Assembly: GCF_023715845.1 (NCBI RefSeq)
Contig: NZ_JAMBOR010000011.1
Span: 62,001 to 126,000 of the forward strand
Direction of reading: 5' to 3'
Length of the DNA stretch: 64,000 nucleotides
Source: Fictibacillus phosphorivorans
GTDB lineage: Bacteria > Bacillota > Bacilli > Bacillales > Fictibacillaceae
Part shown: positions 26,420 through 34,949 of the stretch, in pieces
How positions within the stretch are numbered: position 1 is the first letter of the stretch
How the letters are laid out: each line of letters starts with the position of its first letter
The notes under the pieces: model-generated
What the model was told of the DNA's origin: nothing
What the model saw: the letters and a program-made list of their open reading frames with translations, nothing else
The model's database searches: none
Position numbers and translations under genes: made by a program

Positions 26420-26487
26420 TCCCACGGTATTTTACTTTTTTCCTGCGATAAATGAAAAAATCCCACGTTAATTGCAAAATAACCACG
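26420..26487. repeat. Short tandem array, TCCCACG every 20-21 bp (locus 2)
   Basis: Motif copies at 26420 (TCCCACG), 26441 (TCCTGCG), 26461 (TCCCACG) and 26481 (AACCACG), with steps 21, 20 and 20. The region 26451-26506 is nearly identical to that at 3310-3365. It lies in the gap upstream of the arginine promoter, between argC and the SDR gene terminator. Confidence 0.75.
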
Positions 26488-26545
26488 AGTCGACACATCG
26501 CGACAAACTTCGTCTCCTCTACTCTATCTACTCTCCCCCTAAATA

Positions 26546-26595
26546 AAAAAGCTTACATATAAGCCGGCCATAAACCACCTTACAAGTAAGCTTTA
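26546..26595 (-). terminator. Probable terminator after the SDR gene
   Basis: On the minus strand AAAGCTTAC and GTAAGCTTT enclose a long loop with GGCCGGC and are followed by TTTTTATTT. Confidence 0.6.
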
Positions 26596-26607
26596 TAAAA
26601 ACGATAA

Positions 26608-27387
26608 TTATTGTCTTAAGAATCCACCTTCAGAGTGGATGACTTGGCCCGTAATCCATTCAGCTTCTGGTGAAGCTAAAAACGCGATCAGCCTTGCTGC
26701 ATCCTCTGGTTTACCGACTCTTCCTAGAGGAAACTTTGGCAGCAAAGCTTTTTTCAGGTCTTCCGTCATCCATCCCGTATCGGTCGGACCCGGATTAACC
26801 GCGTTAACCCGAATTCCTTTAGAGCCTAATTCGGCAGCCATCGTTACCGTTAACGCTTCGATCGCTCCTTTTGTTGCAGCATATGCGAGCTCCCCAATCA
26901 TTGGACCCTTTGACTGACCAGAAGTCAGATGGATGATGCTTCCGTCCGTTCCTTTCAATCGTTTTGCAAATTCCACACTTAAAAGCGTGGTAGCACGGAG
27001 ATTTACGGTATAATGCTTGTCCAGCATTTCACTGGTTGTTTCTTTCCAAGGGTGGTGCTCTGAAAAACATGCATTATTGACTAGAATACTTGGCTGGCCA
27101 ATTTTTTGTTCAACTTGATGAAAGAGATCTGGAAATTGCTTTGGATCGGCGAGATCAATCTCCATGAACGCCGTTTCTACACCAAGGCCCTCCAGTTTCT
27201 TAACTAAAATAGTCGGATCACTTTGATGATTCTCCTTGTACGTTTGGTTATCATATGTACCCCAAGTGGTAAAGAAAATATTAGCGCCCTTTTGAGCAAG
27301 CTGTAAGCAGGCGGCTGCCCCGATGCCATTTAGACGGCTAGCTCCAGTAATTAATGCTGTTTTTCCTTTTAAAGGACGAGTGTTCAT
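26608..27387 (-). CDS. SDR family oxidoreductase
   Basis: This 259-residue short-chain dehydrogenase has the NAD(P) site ITGASRLNGIGAAACL at the N-terminus, NNACFSEHHPW, the catalytic serine in IIHLTSGQSKG and the catalytic YxxxK in LAYAATKGAIEAL, then VNAVNPGPTDTGWM. It is the 3-oxoacyl-ACP-reductase-like type; the substrate is unknown. It lies 12 bases after the hydroxyacid dehydrogenase gene, so the two oxidoreductases are probably an operon. Confidence 0.87.
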   Translation of the reverse strand: MNTRPLKGKTALITGASRLNGIGAAACLQLAQKGANIFFTTWGTYDNQTYKENHQSDPTILVKKLEGLGVETAFMEIDLADPKQFPDLFHQVEQKIGQPSILVNNACFSEHHPWKETTSEMLDKHYTVNLRATTLLSVEFAKRLKGTDGSIIHLTSGQSKGPMIGELAYAATKGAIEALTVTMAAELGSKGIRVNAVNPGPTDTGWMTEDLKKALLPKFPLGRVGKPEDAARLIAFLASPEAEWITGQVIHSEGGFLRQ

Positions 27388-27399
27388 CTTCTTACCTCC

Positions 27400-28365
27400 T
27401 TAGCCGACTGGTGTTTCAGCCGCTTTTCCTTCTAGAATCAATCCGATGTTTCGACAAGCCCGTTCAGCCATCTTCATTCTCGTTTCCACGCTAGCACTTC
27501 CAATGTGAGGCAAAGCCACGACTTGATTCATCGATAAGAGCGGGTGATCCGGTGCGATTGGTTCTTTAACAAAGACATCTAATCCAGCTCCAGCTATGGT
27601 GCCATTTTGCAGTGCATCTACAAGTGCCTCTTCATCAACGGATGCACCTCGACCAGCATTAATAAAGATCGCGCTTTTTTTCATCGCTTGAAAAGCTTCC
27701 CGGTTAAACATCCCCCTCGTCTCTTCTGTTAAAGGTGCAAGACAAACAACAAAATCAGATTCCTTTAAAAGATCATAAAAGTCTTTATATGTCGCGCCAA
27801 GATTTTTTTCGGCATCATGCTTTCGGTTACGGTTGTGATAGAGGATGTTCATATCAAATCCCTTCGCCCGTCTAGCAACGGCTTCACCTATCCGTCCCAT
27901 CCCTACGATACCGATCGTCTTATGATGAACATCTGCGCCCGCCAGCAATAAAGGTCCCCAGCTGTTCCATTTCCCTTCTTTTACGTAGTTGGCTGATTCA
28001 ACAAGGCGTCTAGCTGAGGCTAAGATTAATGAAAATGCTAGATCTGCTGTTGAATCCGTCAGGACATCTGGTGTATTGCATACCGTTATGTTATTTTCTT
28101 TCGCTTTTTGAATATCAATATTGTCATAACCGACAGCGAGGTTAGCCACAACTTTTAAAGATTCGGCTTTGTCTAGAAGTTCTCCATCCACTTTGTCTGA
28201 CAGCATCGTTAATAGTCCTTCCGCTTTTTGTGCTTCTTTTAGAAGAACTTCACGAGGAACGGCTTTTTCTTCATGAGGCCACATGCCGACTTCGGCTATT
28301 TCTTTTAACTTCTTAAGTGTTTCTTCTGGTAGCTTTCTTGTCACATATACGTATGGTTTCTGCAT
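27400..28365 (-). CDS. D-2-hydroxyacid dehydrogenase (glyoxylate/hydroxypyruvate reductase type)
   Basis: This 321-residue cytosolic dehydrogenase has the NAD(P) fold GIVGMGRIGEAVARRAKGF near residue 152, the catalytic arginine region INAGRGASVDEEALVDAL near residue 235, the glutamate in LDVFVKEP and the histidine in ALPHIGSASVETR near residue 290. The pattern fits GhrB / D-glycerate dehydrogenase-type enzymes reducing glyoxylate or hydroxypyruvate. GAAAGGAG precedes the ATG. It is upstream of the SDR gene. Confidence 0.88.
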   Translation of the reverse strand: MQKPYVYVTRKLPEETLKKLKEIAEVGMWPHEEKAVPREVLLKEAQKAEGLLTMLSDKVDGELLDKAESLKVVANLAVGYDNIDIQKAKENNITVCNTPDVLTDSTADLAFSLILASARRLVESANYVKEGKWNSWGPLLLAGADVHHKTIGIVGMGRIGEAVARRAKGFDMNILYHNRNRKHDAEKNLGATYKDFYDLLKESDFVVCLAPLTEETRGMFNREAFQAMKKSAIFINAGRGASVDEEALVDALQNGTIAGAGLDVFVKEPIAPDHPLLSMNQVVALPHIGSASVETRMKMAERACRNIGLILEGKAAETPVG

Positions 28366-28412
28366 CCGCTTTCACTCCTTTCTCGTATTTTCGCATGAGC
28401 GTTATAAAAAAA

Positions 28413-28442
28413 CAAAAAAAGAGCTCCTATGAAGAGCCCTCT
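28413..28442 (-). terminator. Terminator after yutH
   Basis: On the minus strand GAGGGCTC-ttcatag-GAGCTC is followed by seven Ts. Confidence 0.8.
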
Positions 28443-28446
28443 TTCG

Positions 28447-29469
28447 TTAGATCATTGGAACGAGCCAATCCACTATTGGAATATTCAATTCTCGAACAGG
28501 CAGGCCGATCGATCTGAAAAAGCTTTTTAGAAAATACTCATTTTGTCTTTCGTACGAGATTAAGTCAGTAAAGCGGCGAACATATAATTCTTTTCCAATA
28601 TCCCTCTCATTTTTATAATGGCCGTCGACTGTATCAAAATAGTTAGTTGGAAATAAGAGTCTGCCATACAGCAATCTCCAAGCACCTTTTGACAGAGGTT
28701 TTACCTTTTCGTAGTCATCAATTAAATTTAAGATCTCATCATTTCTGAATTCGGGCTGATAAATTTTTTCACGTATGCATTCTGCCACATCTCTCATTGG
28801 ACTATCAATCACCCAGCCAACAGGAAGTTTAATAAAACCGTCTGAAGATCTGAGCCAGGAACGTTCACTAAAACGGTCATAACAGATGGCTGCAGATCCA
28901 ATTCCCTTTGGTCCTCTTTCTAACTGATAATCGGTGATGTATTGGATGGCATTCTCTGCTAAGCCCTCATAGTAAGGAAACGTCGTCAAGAAAAGATGAT
29001 CAAAATCATTTTTTTGTTTTCTTGATGACACTTCGGCATACGTATTGTGCATTTCATCTACACGATTCATCCATAAAAGCGGCCATTGTCCGTAAGCAAC
29101 TTGTTGAACCGGGTAATATTGTTCGAGCCCTTTCCCCCGTTTATGGAACTCAGCTAGCTCCATGCCTAATGAAACATTCCGCTTCTCTTTTTTCTTATGA
29201 GACTTTTTAAAGATGATTACAGACTCTCCATCCACATAGGCACTGGGCATATTTGTAATGGTCGGCTGTAGAACAGGCAAGCTGTCTTCTCCTCGTTGCT
29301 GCAATAAATCACTGATGAACATCATTTCCTGCAATTGCTCATATGTCATCTGCTGTTGAGGAATTACAATATATTGGTCTCCCTTGCAGGTAAATGTCCG
29401 GTATCCGGATTCCGATCGTCTGTCTTCACAAACCAGTTGATAATGATGAAAAATATCTCTTTCAAACAA
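28447..29469 (-). CDS. yutH: Spore coat-associated kinase-like protein YutH
   Basis: This 340-residue protein belongs to the CotS/YutH group, which has a phosphotransferase (APH/CotH-unrelated) kinase-like fold and is deposited in the spore coat. Visible are YRTFTCKGDQYIVIPQ, the lobe linker AYVDGESVIIFKK, LGMELAEFHKRG and ICYDRFSERSWL. A normal catalytic HxD is not evident, so it may be a pseudokinase. The longest frame begins at a GTG at 29484 that is within the GGTGGGGGG ribosome site; TTG at 29469 fits better and gives a length close to B. subtilis YutH. Divergent from yutG. Confidence 0.85.
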   Translation of the reverse strand: MFERDIFHHYQLVCEDRRSESGYRTFTCKGDQYIVIPQQQMTYEQLQEMMFISDLLQQRGEDSLPVLQPTITNMPSAYVDGESVIIFKKSHKKKEKRNVSLGMELAEFHKRGKGLEQYYPVQQVAYGQWPLLWMNRVDEMHNTYAEVSSRKQKNDFDHLFLTTFPYYEGLAENAIQYITDYQLERGPKGIGSAAICYDRFSERSWLRSSDGFIKLPVGWVIDSPMRDVAECIREKIYQPEFRNDEILNLIDDYEKVKPLSKGAWRLLYGRLLFPTNYFDTVDGHYKNERDIGKELYVRRFTDLISYERQNEYFLKSFFRSIGLPVRELNIPIVDWLVPMI

Positions 29470-29652
29470 AGGCGATCCCCCCACCTATCAGCTTTCCAGC
29501 GGTTGTACGACATGAACATCCGCATATATGGATACACCATTGTATGCCCATATAGGCGAAGTGGTTAGCTTTTTTTGATAAATTCATATCTTTATTGAGA
29601 AAACATATACTATACAAAGCTAAGGAGACCATCAGAGAAAAGGAGTACAGGG

Positions 29653-30150
29653 ATGCCAAACAAAAAAGTGGAAAATGTCGAAGAAACAGCACGCAAACTG
29701 CTAAACGAACGGGGCGTTACGGTAAACGATATAGCTGAACTTGTTTATTTTCTCCAAGTCCCCTACCACCCTGATTTAAAGATGGAAGTATGCAGAGAAA
29801 ATGTTGAAAGGGTTATTGCAAAACGCGAAGTCCAAAACGCCATATTAACGGGCATCTGTCTTGATGTTTTAGCGGAAGAAAAGAAACTCGAACATCCGCT
29901 TCAAGAAATATTGGCTAGAGATGAGAGCCTCTACGGCATTGATGAGATTATTGCACTTTCTATCGTAAATATATATGGTTCAATCGGATTTACGAACTAC
30001 GGATTCATTGATAAACAAAAACCTGGGATTTTAGAAAAGTTAAATGATAAATCTACCGGGAAGGTTCACACGTTTTTAGATGATATCGTAGGTGCAATCG
30101 CAGCAGCAGCATCCAGCCGCCTTGCACACCGGGCTGCTAACACAGAATAA
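29653..30150 (+). CDS. yutG: Phosphatidylglycerophosphatase A-like protein YutG
   Basis: This 165-residue protein is of the YutG/PgpA group. Seen are EETARKLLNERGVTVNDIAEL, the central CLDVLAEEKKLEHPL and FLDDIVGAIAAAASSRLAHRA near the end, the last matching the D-D-I-xG-A motif of PgpA. Unlike E. coli PgpA it has few hydrophobic helices, so a peripheral location is possible. Activity on phosphatidylglycerophosphate is inferred from family. AAAAGGAG precedes the ATG. Divergent from yutH and convergent with yutF. Confidence 0.83.
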   Translation: MPNKKVENVEETARKLLNERGVTVNDIAELVYFLQVPYHPDLKMEVCRENVERVIAKREVQNAILTGICLDVLAEEKKLEHPLQEILARDESLYGIDEIIALSIVNIYGSIGFTNYGFIDKQKPGILEKLNDKSTGKVHTFLDDIVGAIAAAASSRLAHRAANTE

Positions 30151-30153
30151 TAA

Positions 30154-30204
30154 TAAGGCTTAAGAACAAGAGAGAAACTCTTTTGTCCTTAAGCCTTTTT
30201 TTAT
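30154..30204. terminator. Terminator between yutG and yutF
   Basis: AAGGCTTAAG(g)ACAA and its complement enclose an inner AGAG/CTCT hairpin; seven Ts follow. Confidence 0.88.
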
Positions 30205-30217
30205 TCATAAAGAACCT

Positions 30218-30985
30218 TTATTTGATCTCCCATTCGTCTAAACCATCAACGGTATAGGTTGGGTGGATGTCGATATCTTCTAAGTGTTTTTTAGTGGTTA
30301 CGCCTGTATGAACAAGAAGGGTATCAAGACCCGTTCGTATACCCGCTAGAATATCGGTTTGGTAATTGTCACCGATCATCAGCGTTTCTTCTTTTCTCGT
30401 TCCTAATGTTTCAAGTGCCATCTCCATGATAATCGGCTCAGGTTTTCCGATAAAGATCGGTTCAGTCTGTGTTGAAACTGTAATAACGGAAGTCAGGGAT
30501 CCATTCCCAGGCAAGAGCCCTCTTTCTGTAGGAAGCGCAATATCTCCATTGGTTGAGATAAATGTAGCCCCGTTTCTGACAGCTAGGCAGGCTTTAGCCA
30601 ATTTTTCATACGTGATTGAACGGTCTATGCCGATTACGACATAGTCTGGATTTTCTTCTACCAGTTTTAAACCCTTTTCAGTAAGAGCTTCTCTAATACC
30701 ATCCTCACCAATACAATAAACCGTCGCATCTTCTTTCAAATTAGATATGTAGCTCGCTGTTGCCATGCTCGTCGTAAAAACATGATCAGAAGAAGCCGGG
30801 ATATCAAACCCTTTTAAAACTTCTGCAACTTTTTTCTTGGTTTTAGAGGAGTTGTTGGTAACAAACAGATAAGGCAGGTTAAGCTTGTTCAGTTTCTTTA
30901 CAAAATCAACCGCTTCCTGGATTCTTTCCGTTCCTCTGTACATCGTGCCATCTAGATCGATCAAAAAACCTTTATATGCTTTCAT
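30218..30985 (-). CDS. yutF: HAD-type phosphatase YutF (NagD-like)
   Basis: This 255-residue HAD hydrolase of subfamily IIA has the nucleophile motif FLIDLDGTMYRG at the N-terminus, motif II YLFVTNNSSKTK, the lysine motif IFIGKPEPIIM near residue 182 and motif IV LMIGDNYQTDILAG near residue 205. It removes phosphate from small molecules such as sugar or nucleoside phosphates; the true substrate is unknown. AAAGGAGAG precedes the ATG. The SufR-like regulator is next upstream on the same strand. Confidence 0.9.
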   Translation of the reverse strand: MKAYKGFLIDLDGTMYRGTERIQEAVDFVKKLNKLNLPYLFVTNNSSKTKKKVAEVLKGFDIPASSDHVFTTSMATASYISNLKEDATVYCIGEDGIREALTEKGLKLVEENPDYVVIGIDRSITYEKLAKACLAVRNGATFISTNGDIALPTERGLLPGNGSLTSVITVSTQTEPIFIGKPEPIIMEMALETLGTRKEETLMIGDNYQTDILAGIRTGLDTLLVHTGVTTKKHLEDIDIHPTYTVDGLDEWEIK

Positions 30986-31025
30986 TCATTTCTCTCCTTT
31001 ATGTACATTATCATTTGCGCATCGA

Positions 31026-31064
31026 ACAAAAAAAACACACCTGAAGCAGACTAAACTTCAGATG
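31026..31064 (-). terminator. Terminator after the SufR-like gene
   Basis: On the minus strand CTGAAG-tttagtctg-CTTCAG then GTGTGTTTTTTTT; the left arm overlaps the stop codon. Confidence 0.75.
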
Positions 31065-31707
31065 CCACTCTGTTTTCTTTAATGATATAGCAGCAATAAT
31101 CGCCGCCTTTTGCCATACATGTTTTCCGTTCTATGTTATCCGTCTGGAGCATTCTTTTAAATAAAGATAGTTCACATGAACAGGCTTGCTGATATTCATT
31201 GGCTACCATTGCGATCGGGCAATTATACTCAGTTAGCACATAAGTACCGGGATCCTCACTTTTTTGCCAATCCACCATATAACCTGCTTCATTCTGTATG
31301 TTAGCGAGTTCATTCACTTTTTGTTCAAACTTTGACAGGCTGTTCATCCGATCCTTATATTTATCCTGAAGCCGATCTTCGCGTCTTTTAAACAAACCAT
31401 CAACCATTTCCGTCCCATTCAATTCTTCGATATCTCTTAAAAACTCAACGGTTAATCCGGAATAGTTTCGCGGAAACTGCTCATCACCGCTTGCGCTCAG
31501 ATGATAAAAATGGATAGGTCTACCCATCGCTTGGCGGACAAGCGTTGTTTCAATAACGTGGTCTCTCTCTAATGTATTTAAGTGCCGTCTAACGGCCATT
31601 TCTGTAATTCCAAGAGATTTAGCCATTTCCGTAACGGTCATCCGCTTATTTCTCTTTAAAAGATAGATGATCTCATCACGTGTTGATGTATGATTCCTCA
31701 CAGTCAT
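31051..31707 (-). CDS. SufR-like (COG2345) winged-helix regulator with C-terminal cysteine cluster
   Basis: This 218-residue regulator has an N-terminal winged helix (IIYLLKRNKRMTVTEMAKSL, then ITEMAVRRHLNTLERDHVIE), a middle part with charged helices, and a C-terminal region with conserved cysteines: EYNCPIAMVA, ACSCELSLF, KTCMAKGGDYCCYII. This layout is that of SufR and relatives, in which C-terminal cysteines hold an Fe-S cluster that controls DNA binding. Its targets are unknown; it lies 24 kb from sufCDSUB, between yutE and yutF. Three closely spaced ATG/GTG codons could start it; AAAAAGG best fits the ATG at 31707. Confidence 0.82.
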   Translation of the reverse strand: MTVRNHTSTRDEIIYLLKRNKRMTVTEMAKSLGITEMAVRRHLNTLERDHVIETTLVRQAMGRPIHFYHLSASGDEQFPRNYSGLTVEFLRDIEELNGTEMVDGLFKRREDRLQDKYKDRMNSLSKFEQKVNELANIQNEAGYMVDWQKSEDPGTYVLTEYNCPIAMVANEYQQACSCELSLFKRMLQTDNIERKTCMAKGGDYCCYIIKENRVASEV

Positions 31708-31792
31708 CACCATCCTTTTTTACCATTTTACCGTATATACAAGAAAACGTACATTTCTAAATAAAAATGTTTAAAAACTAATTTGTCTTCTT

Positions 31793-32233
31793 TTATTCAG
31801 GTAAAAATGCAGATACGGGTCCTAATTCATTTTCTAAGTATCGCTTAACATGGTCAGAGAAAACTGAAAGTTCGGACGAATATCGTTTAATGGTTTTGTA
31901 TATTTGTTCAACATCCGCTTGTGGGTAGTCCTGAACGAGCGATTTACGCAAATTCACAACTTTCTTTAGGGATCCCGCTTCTTCACTGGGTAAGACTTTC
32001 TCGTCAATAAGAATATCCAGGATGTCCTCAAAGCTCCCTGGATCACGCATGATAAAACCGTCAATAATCATATTTCCTACATCCATCATGGATTCAATAA
32101 GTAAGTGGCCGATTCGTTCTACAGCAAGAACGTTTACACGGTCTTTTGGAATAGACATCGTTTCAAATGTTGAGAGTAATTCATTCATATACACTAGATG
32201 CTCATTGATTTTCTTGCGGTCCACAAAATACAT
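31793..32233 (-). CDS. yutE: YutE (DUF86/HepT-like HEPN) protein
   Basis: This 146-residue all-helical protein of the DUF86 family shows MYFVDRKKINEHLVYMNELL, AVERIGHLLIESMMDVGNMI and the C-terminal NLRKSLVQDYPQADVEQIY. HepT toxins carry Rx4-HxY, as in RNxLVHxY; here the histidine position is glutamine (RKSLVQDY), so RNase activity may be lost. No MntA-type nucleotidyltransferase antitoxin is beside it. The frame opens 18 codons earlier, but AAAGGTGA is placed for the ATG at 32233. Synteny matches B. subtilis yutE. Confidence 0.85.
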   Translation of the reverse strand: MYFVDRKKINEHLVYMNELLSTFETMSIPKDRVNVLAVERIGHLLIESMMDVGNMIIDGFIMRDPGSFEDILDILIDEKVLPSEEAGSLKKVVNLRKSLVQDYPQADVEQIYKTIKRYSSELSVFSDHVKRYLENELGPVSAFLPE

Positions 32234-32342
32234 AGTCATCACCTTTTGTAAGTTTCTCAAGTAAAGTGTAACATAAAAGGAGAGCATTCATTTATTCTAA
32301 AAATGAAAATTACCGCTAAAGAAATTTGAGGAGGATTTATTC

Positions 32343-32612
32343 ATGTCCGAAGAAAGATTTTTCTTGTATGATGATACAGAAAAAACAGAAACCCGTTTTG
32401 TTAGCTTTATGGGGAGAAATACACGATTTGATCTTGCTATCACGAAAACAAGTCGTCATTATGGAAAGTCACTTGTTTTAAATATGCTGGGCAGCCACTT
32501 TGCTATTATTGGACAAGATGATTTAGTTGAAGAGGGCTATTTAGAACATGCTTTTAACTTAACGGAAGAGGATGCTATGGAACTGCGTGAGTTTTTAGCG
32601 GAAATTATATAA
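32343..32612 (+). CDS. DUF3055 family protein
   Basis: This 89-residue protein matches the DUF3055 (SAV0927-like) family: ERFFLYDDTEKTETRFVSFM, RFDLAITKTSRHYGKSLVL, HFAIIGQDDLVEEGYLEHAF and EDAMELREFLAEII. Function is unknown. The fold is probably cytosolic, with no signal or membrane segment. GAGGAGG precedes the ATG. It is divergent from yutE and followed by another small gene on the same strand. Confidence 0.8.
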   Translation: MSEERFFLYDDTEKTETRFVSFMGRNTRFDLAITKTSRHYGKSLVLNMLGSHFAIIGQDDLVEEGYLEHAFNLTEEDAMELREFLAEII

Positions 32613-32705
32613 TCAAAATGTACCAAGCAAAAATCATCTTCTATGGGACAAACTTTTAGTAAGGATAGAATGTTATCCTAAACTGGCCCCGAGAGGATGG
32701 TTTTT

Positions 32706-32993
32706 TTGTTCGAAAAAGAAACAAGGCAATATACGGATTTTTCGAATGTAGAGACCGGACGCAACTATGTGATCCCTGAAGATTTGCCTGAAGGTCCTTA
32801 TGGTTCCCCGATCAACCGGGCTTTAGGAAAATCAACGCCGTGGAAAGAAGAGCAGCGTTCTTACAGTGCCTTTAACTACGAAAATAAAACCTTACACGAA
32901 GGGCTGGAAAGGCATGATCCTGGTGCGCATCCAACGCATGATGACCCTGAAACTCATACCGAACCGCCCTACGAAGATTCTCGCGGCACATAA
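32706..32993 (+). CDS. Hypothetical hydrophilic protein
   Basis: I do not recognise this 95-residue protein. It is hydrophilic and probably disordered: MFEKETRQYTDFSNVETGR, then EDLPEGPYGSPINRALGKS, and a C-terminus rich in His, Asp, Pro and Glu (HDPGAHPTHDDPETHTEPPY). The frame opens with an ATG at 32697, but GAGAGG is placed for the TTG at 32706. A strong terminator follows. Confidence 0.65.
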   Translation: MFEKETRQYTDFSNVETGRNYVIPEDLPEGPYGSPINRALGKSTPWKEEQRSYSAFNYENKTLHEGLERHDPGAHPTHDDPETHTEPPYEDSRGT

Positions 32994-32998
32994 GCAAG

Positions 32999-33038
32999 AA
33001 TAAACCCCTGAGACATTTACTCAGGGGTTTATTTTTTT
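32999..33038. terminator. Bidirectional terminator
   Basis: AATAAACCCCTGAG pairs with CTCAGGGGTTTATT and T tracts follow; the stem contains the stop codon of yutD. Confidence 0.9.
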
Positions 33039-33296
33039 CAATACAAAATAAGGACATCCGAAATTGCAATACTCATAAATGTATTCCGGCAATGTACTGA
33101 TTTTTGTATCGAACGTAGCCTTTTCGTGATTATCTTCAAAAAATCCACGCAAACGAAGTTGTTCATAACCAAGGTCACCAACAATATAATCGTATTTATG
33201 TAAAATTTCACTATAGCGGGCTTTAAATTGTTCCTCATTAAAGGCTTCCCTTACATCTTCAATCACTTCATAGGAATAATTACCAACTGTAATCAA
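33021..33296 (-). CDS. yutD: YutD (DUF1027) family protein
   Basis: This 91-residue protein matches YutD: MITVGNYSYEVIEDVREAFN, RYSEILHKYDYIVGDLGYEQLRL, and YIYEYCNFGCPYFVL near the end. Function unknown; the final CxxxC may bind metal. The start is TTG at 33296 after GAGGTGA. Its last four residues are encoded by one arm of the terminator. Divergent from yutC, as in B. subtilis. Confidence 0.85.
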   Translation of the reverse strand: MITVGNYSYEVIEDVREAFNEEQFKARYSEILHKYDYIVGDLGYEQLRLRGFFEDNHEKATFDTKISTLPEYIYEYCNFGCPYFVLKKINP

Positions 33297-33418
33297 AAAT
33301 GCTTCACCTCATTTCCTGATACTTATTTTACCATGCTTCGCCTATATACAGCCAACAATTTCTTTGTAAAGTATTTGCGTTTCAGGCCATTCTAATGAAT
33401 AAGGAGGTGAAAACACCT

Positions 33419-34030
33419 GTGAAAAAGTTAGGATTGTTCTTATGTTTCGTCATCGTTCTCTCTGGGTGTGGCGGTGATGATCAAAAGAAAATGGGTCAAG
33501 AATACAAATTTTCAGAAACGAATGTTACAGACGAGAATCGGATTGGCAACAACAAAGATTACGGGGATTTTGGATATATGCGCCATATGTCCGGGGATAA
33601 AGTAAAATCAGGAAATGCTGCACCTTACTTAAACCGTCAAAAGCTTGCAGATATGATCTCAGATATGGTTCTTCAGCTTCCAGATATTAAAGATGTAGGG
33701 ACCCTCGTGACGGATGAAGAAGTGTTGATCGGGTATAAGACGACAAATAAAAACAGAGTTGCTGCAGCAGACCAAGTTAAAATGACCGCATTTTCAGTTG
33801 TTCCAAGATATTATCACGTATATGTTTCTGATGAAAACGGCATGATTAATAAAATTGAACAATATCAAGCATTAAATAATGATACAGATGACATTGAAGG
33901 AATCATCGACCGCTTGATTCAGGAAATGAAGAAATCTCCACAGGGTAAGAAATGGAACCATGGAGAAAATGAGAACGGCGAAATGAATGGTGAAACAAAC
34001 CCAATGCGCAGTAAAATGGAAGGAAAATAA
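33419..34030 (+). CDS. yutC: YhcN/YlaJ-family sporulation lipoprotein YutC
   Basis: This 203-residue lipoprotein begins with a short signal (KKLGLFLCFVIVLSGCGG) whose lipobox LSGC predicts acylation of the cysteine. The YhcN/YlaJ domain follows: MISDMVLQLPDIKDVGTLVTDE, VLIGYKTTNKN and RYYHVYVSDENGM. The family includes spore membrane proteins acting during germination or outgrowth. The tail is rich in Gly, Asn and Glu and probably disordered. The frame opens earlier, but AAGGAGGTG is placed for the GTG at 33419. Confidence 0.86.
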   Translation: MKKLGLFLCFVIVLSGCGGDDQKKMGQEYKFSETNVTDENRIGNNKDYGDFGYMRHMSGDKVKSGNAAPYLNRQKLADMISDMVLQLPDIKDVGTLVTDEEVLIGYKTTNKNRVAAADQVKMTAFSVVPRYYHVYVSDENGMINKIEQYQALNNDTDDIEGIIDRLIQEMKKSPQGKKWNHGENENGEMNGETNPMRSKMEGK

Positions 34031-34064
34031 AAACCAGAAGCAGATTTTTGCTTCTGGTTTTTCA
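34030..34064. terminator. Bidirectional terminator between yutC and lipA
   Basis: AAAACCAGAAGCA pairs with TGCTTCTGGTTTTT. Confidence 0.9.
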
Positions 34065-34949
34065 TTAGATGTTTTGCGCTGCAGCATTTACTTGTTCATC
34101 TGCATGATAAGAAGAACGCACGAGCGGACCGGACTCACAGTGTTTGAATCCTTTACTGAATGCAATGTCACGAAGCTCTTTAAATTCTTCAGGTGTATAA
34201 TACTTTTGTACTTTTAAATGTTTCTTAGTTGGCTGCAGGTACTGACCTATCGTCATAATATCCACATTGTTTTTTCGCAGATCATCCATCGTTTCAATGA
34301 TTTCTTCCCAGGTTTCACCAAGGCCGATCATAAGGCTTGATTTTGTCGGGATGTTTGGATTCATTTCTTTTGCACGGCGTAAGAATTCCATGGTTCGATC
34401 ATAAGTAGCTCGAGCACGAACTCTTGGTGAAAGTCTTCTTACCGTTTCGATATTGTGGTTCATAATATCAGGTTTTGCATCCATCAATGTTTTAAGTGCA
34501 TCGATGTCACCAAGCATATCAGATGGTAAAACTTCGATTGAACAGAACGGATTACGAGCGCGTACGGCGCGAACCGTTTCAGCAAAGACATGTGCTCCGC
34601 CGTCTTTTAGATCATCACGTGCAACAGCCGTAATAACCACGTGCTTAAGTCCCATTTGTTCTACAGATTCCGCAACACGTTCTGGTTCCTGTAAGTCTAA
34701 CTCGGTAGGTAAGCCCGTTTTCACCGCACAGAAACGGCATGCTCGTGTACAGATGTCTCCTAAGATCATGAATGTAGCTGTTTTACGGACAGCCCAACAT
34801 TCGTGAATATTTGGACATTTGGCTTCTTCACAAACGGTATGTAGTTTCTTTTCACGCATCATTTTCTTTAATTCTTTATAGTTTTCGTTTGTGTTTAGCT
34901 TTATTTTCAACCATTCCGGTTTACGTACATATTCTTCTTTCTTTGCCAT
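34065..34949 (-). CDS. lipA: Lipoyl synthase
   Basis: This 294-residue radical SAM enzyme inserts two sulfurs into octanoyl groups on lipoate-dependent proteins. The auxiliary cluster motif [12 protein letters not shown] and the SAM cluster motif CTRACRFC are both intact. The C-terminal serine of the RSSY motif ([12 protein letters not shown]) is a ligand of the auxiliary cluster. The frame opens at 34997, but three ATG codons follow GGGGTG and the last (34949, [15 protein letters not shown]) is the family start. It depends on the Fe-S machinery coded in this window. Convergent with yutC and divergent from lytH. Confidence 0.96.
   Translation of the reverse strand: MAKKEEYVRKPEWLKIKLNTNENYKELKKMMREKKLHTVCEEAKCPNIHECWAVRKTATFMILGDICTRACRFCAVKTGLPTELDLQEPERVAESVEQMGLKHVVITAVARDDLKDGGAHVFAETVRAVRARNPFCSIEVLPSDMLGDIDALKTLMDAKPDIMNHNIETVRRLSPRVRARATYDRTMEFLRRAKEMNPNIPTKSSLMIGLGETWEEIIETMDDLRKNNVDIMTIGQYLQPTKKHLKVQKYYTPEEFKELRDIAFSKGFKHCESGPLVRSSYHADEQVNAAAQNI

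Noticed and set aside
26280-26498. 72-codon frame on the minus strand over the TCCCACG array
   Set aside because: It crosses the periodic repeat, has no ribosome site and shows a composition typical of chance frames.
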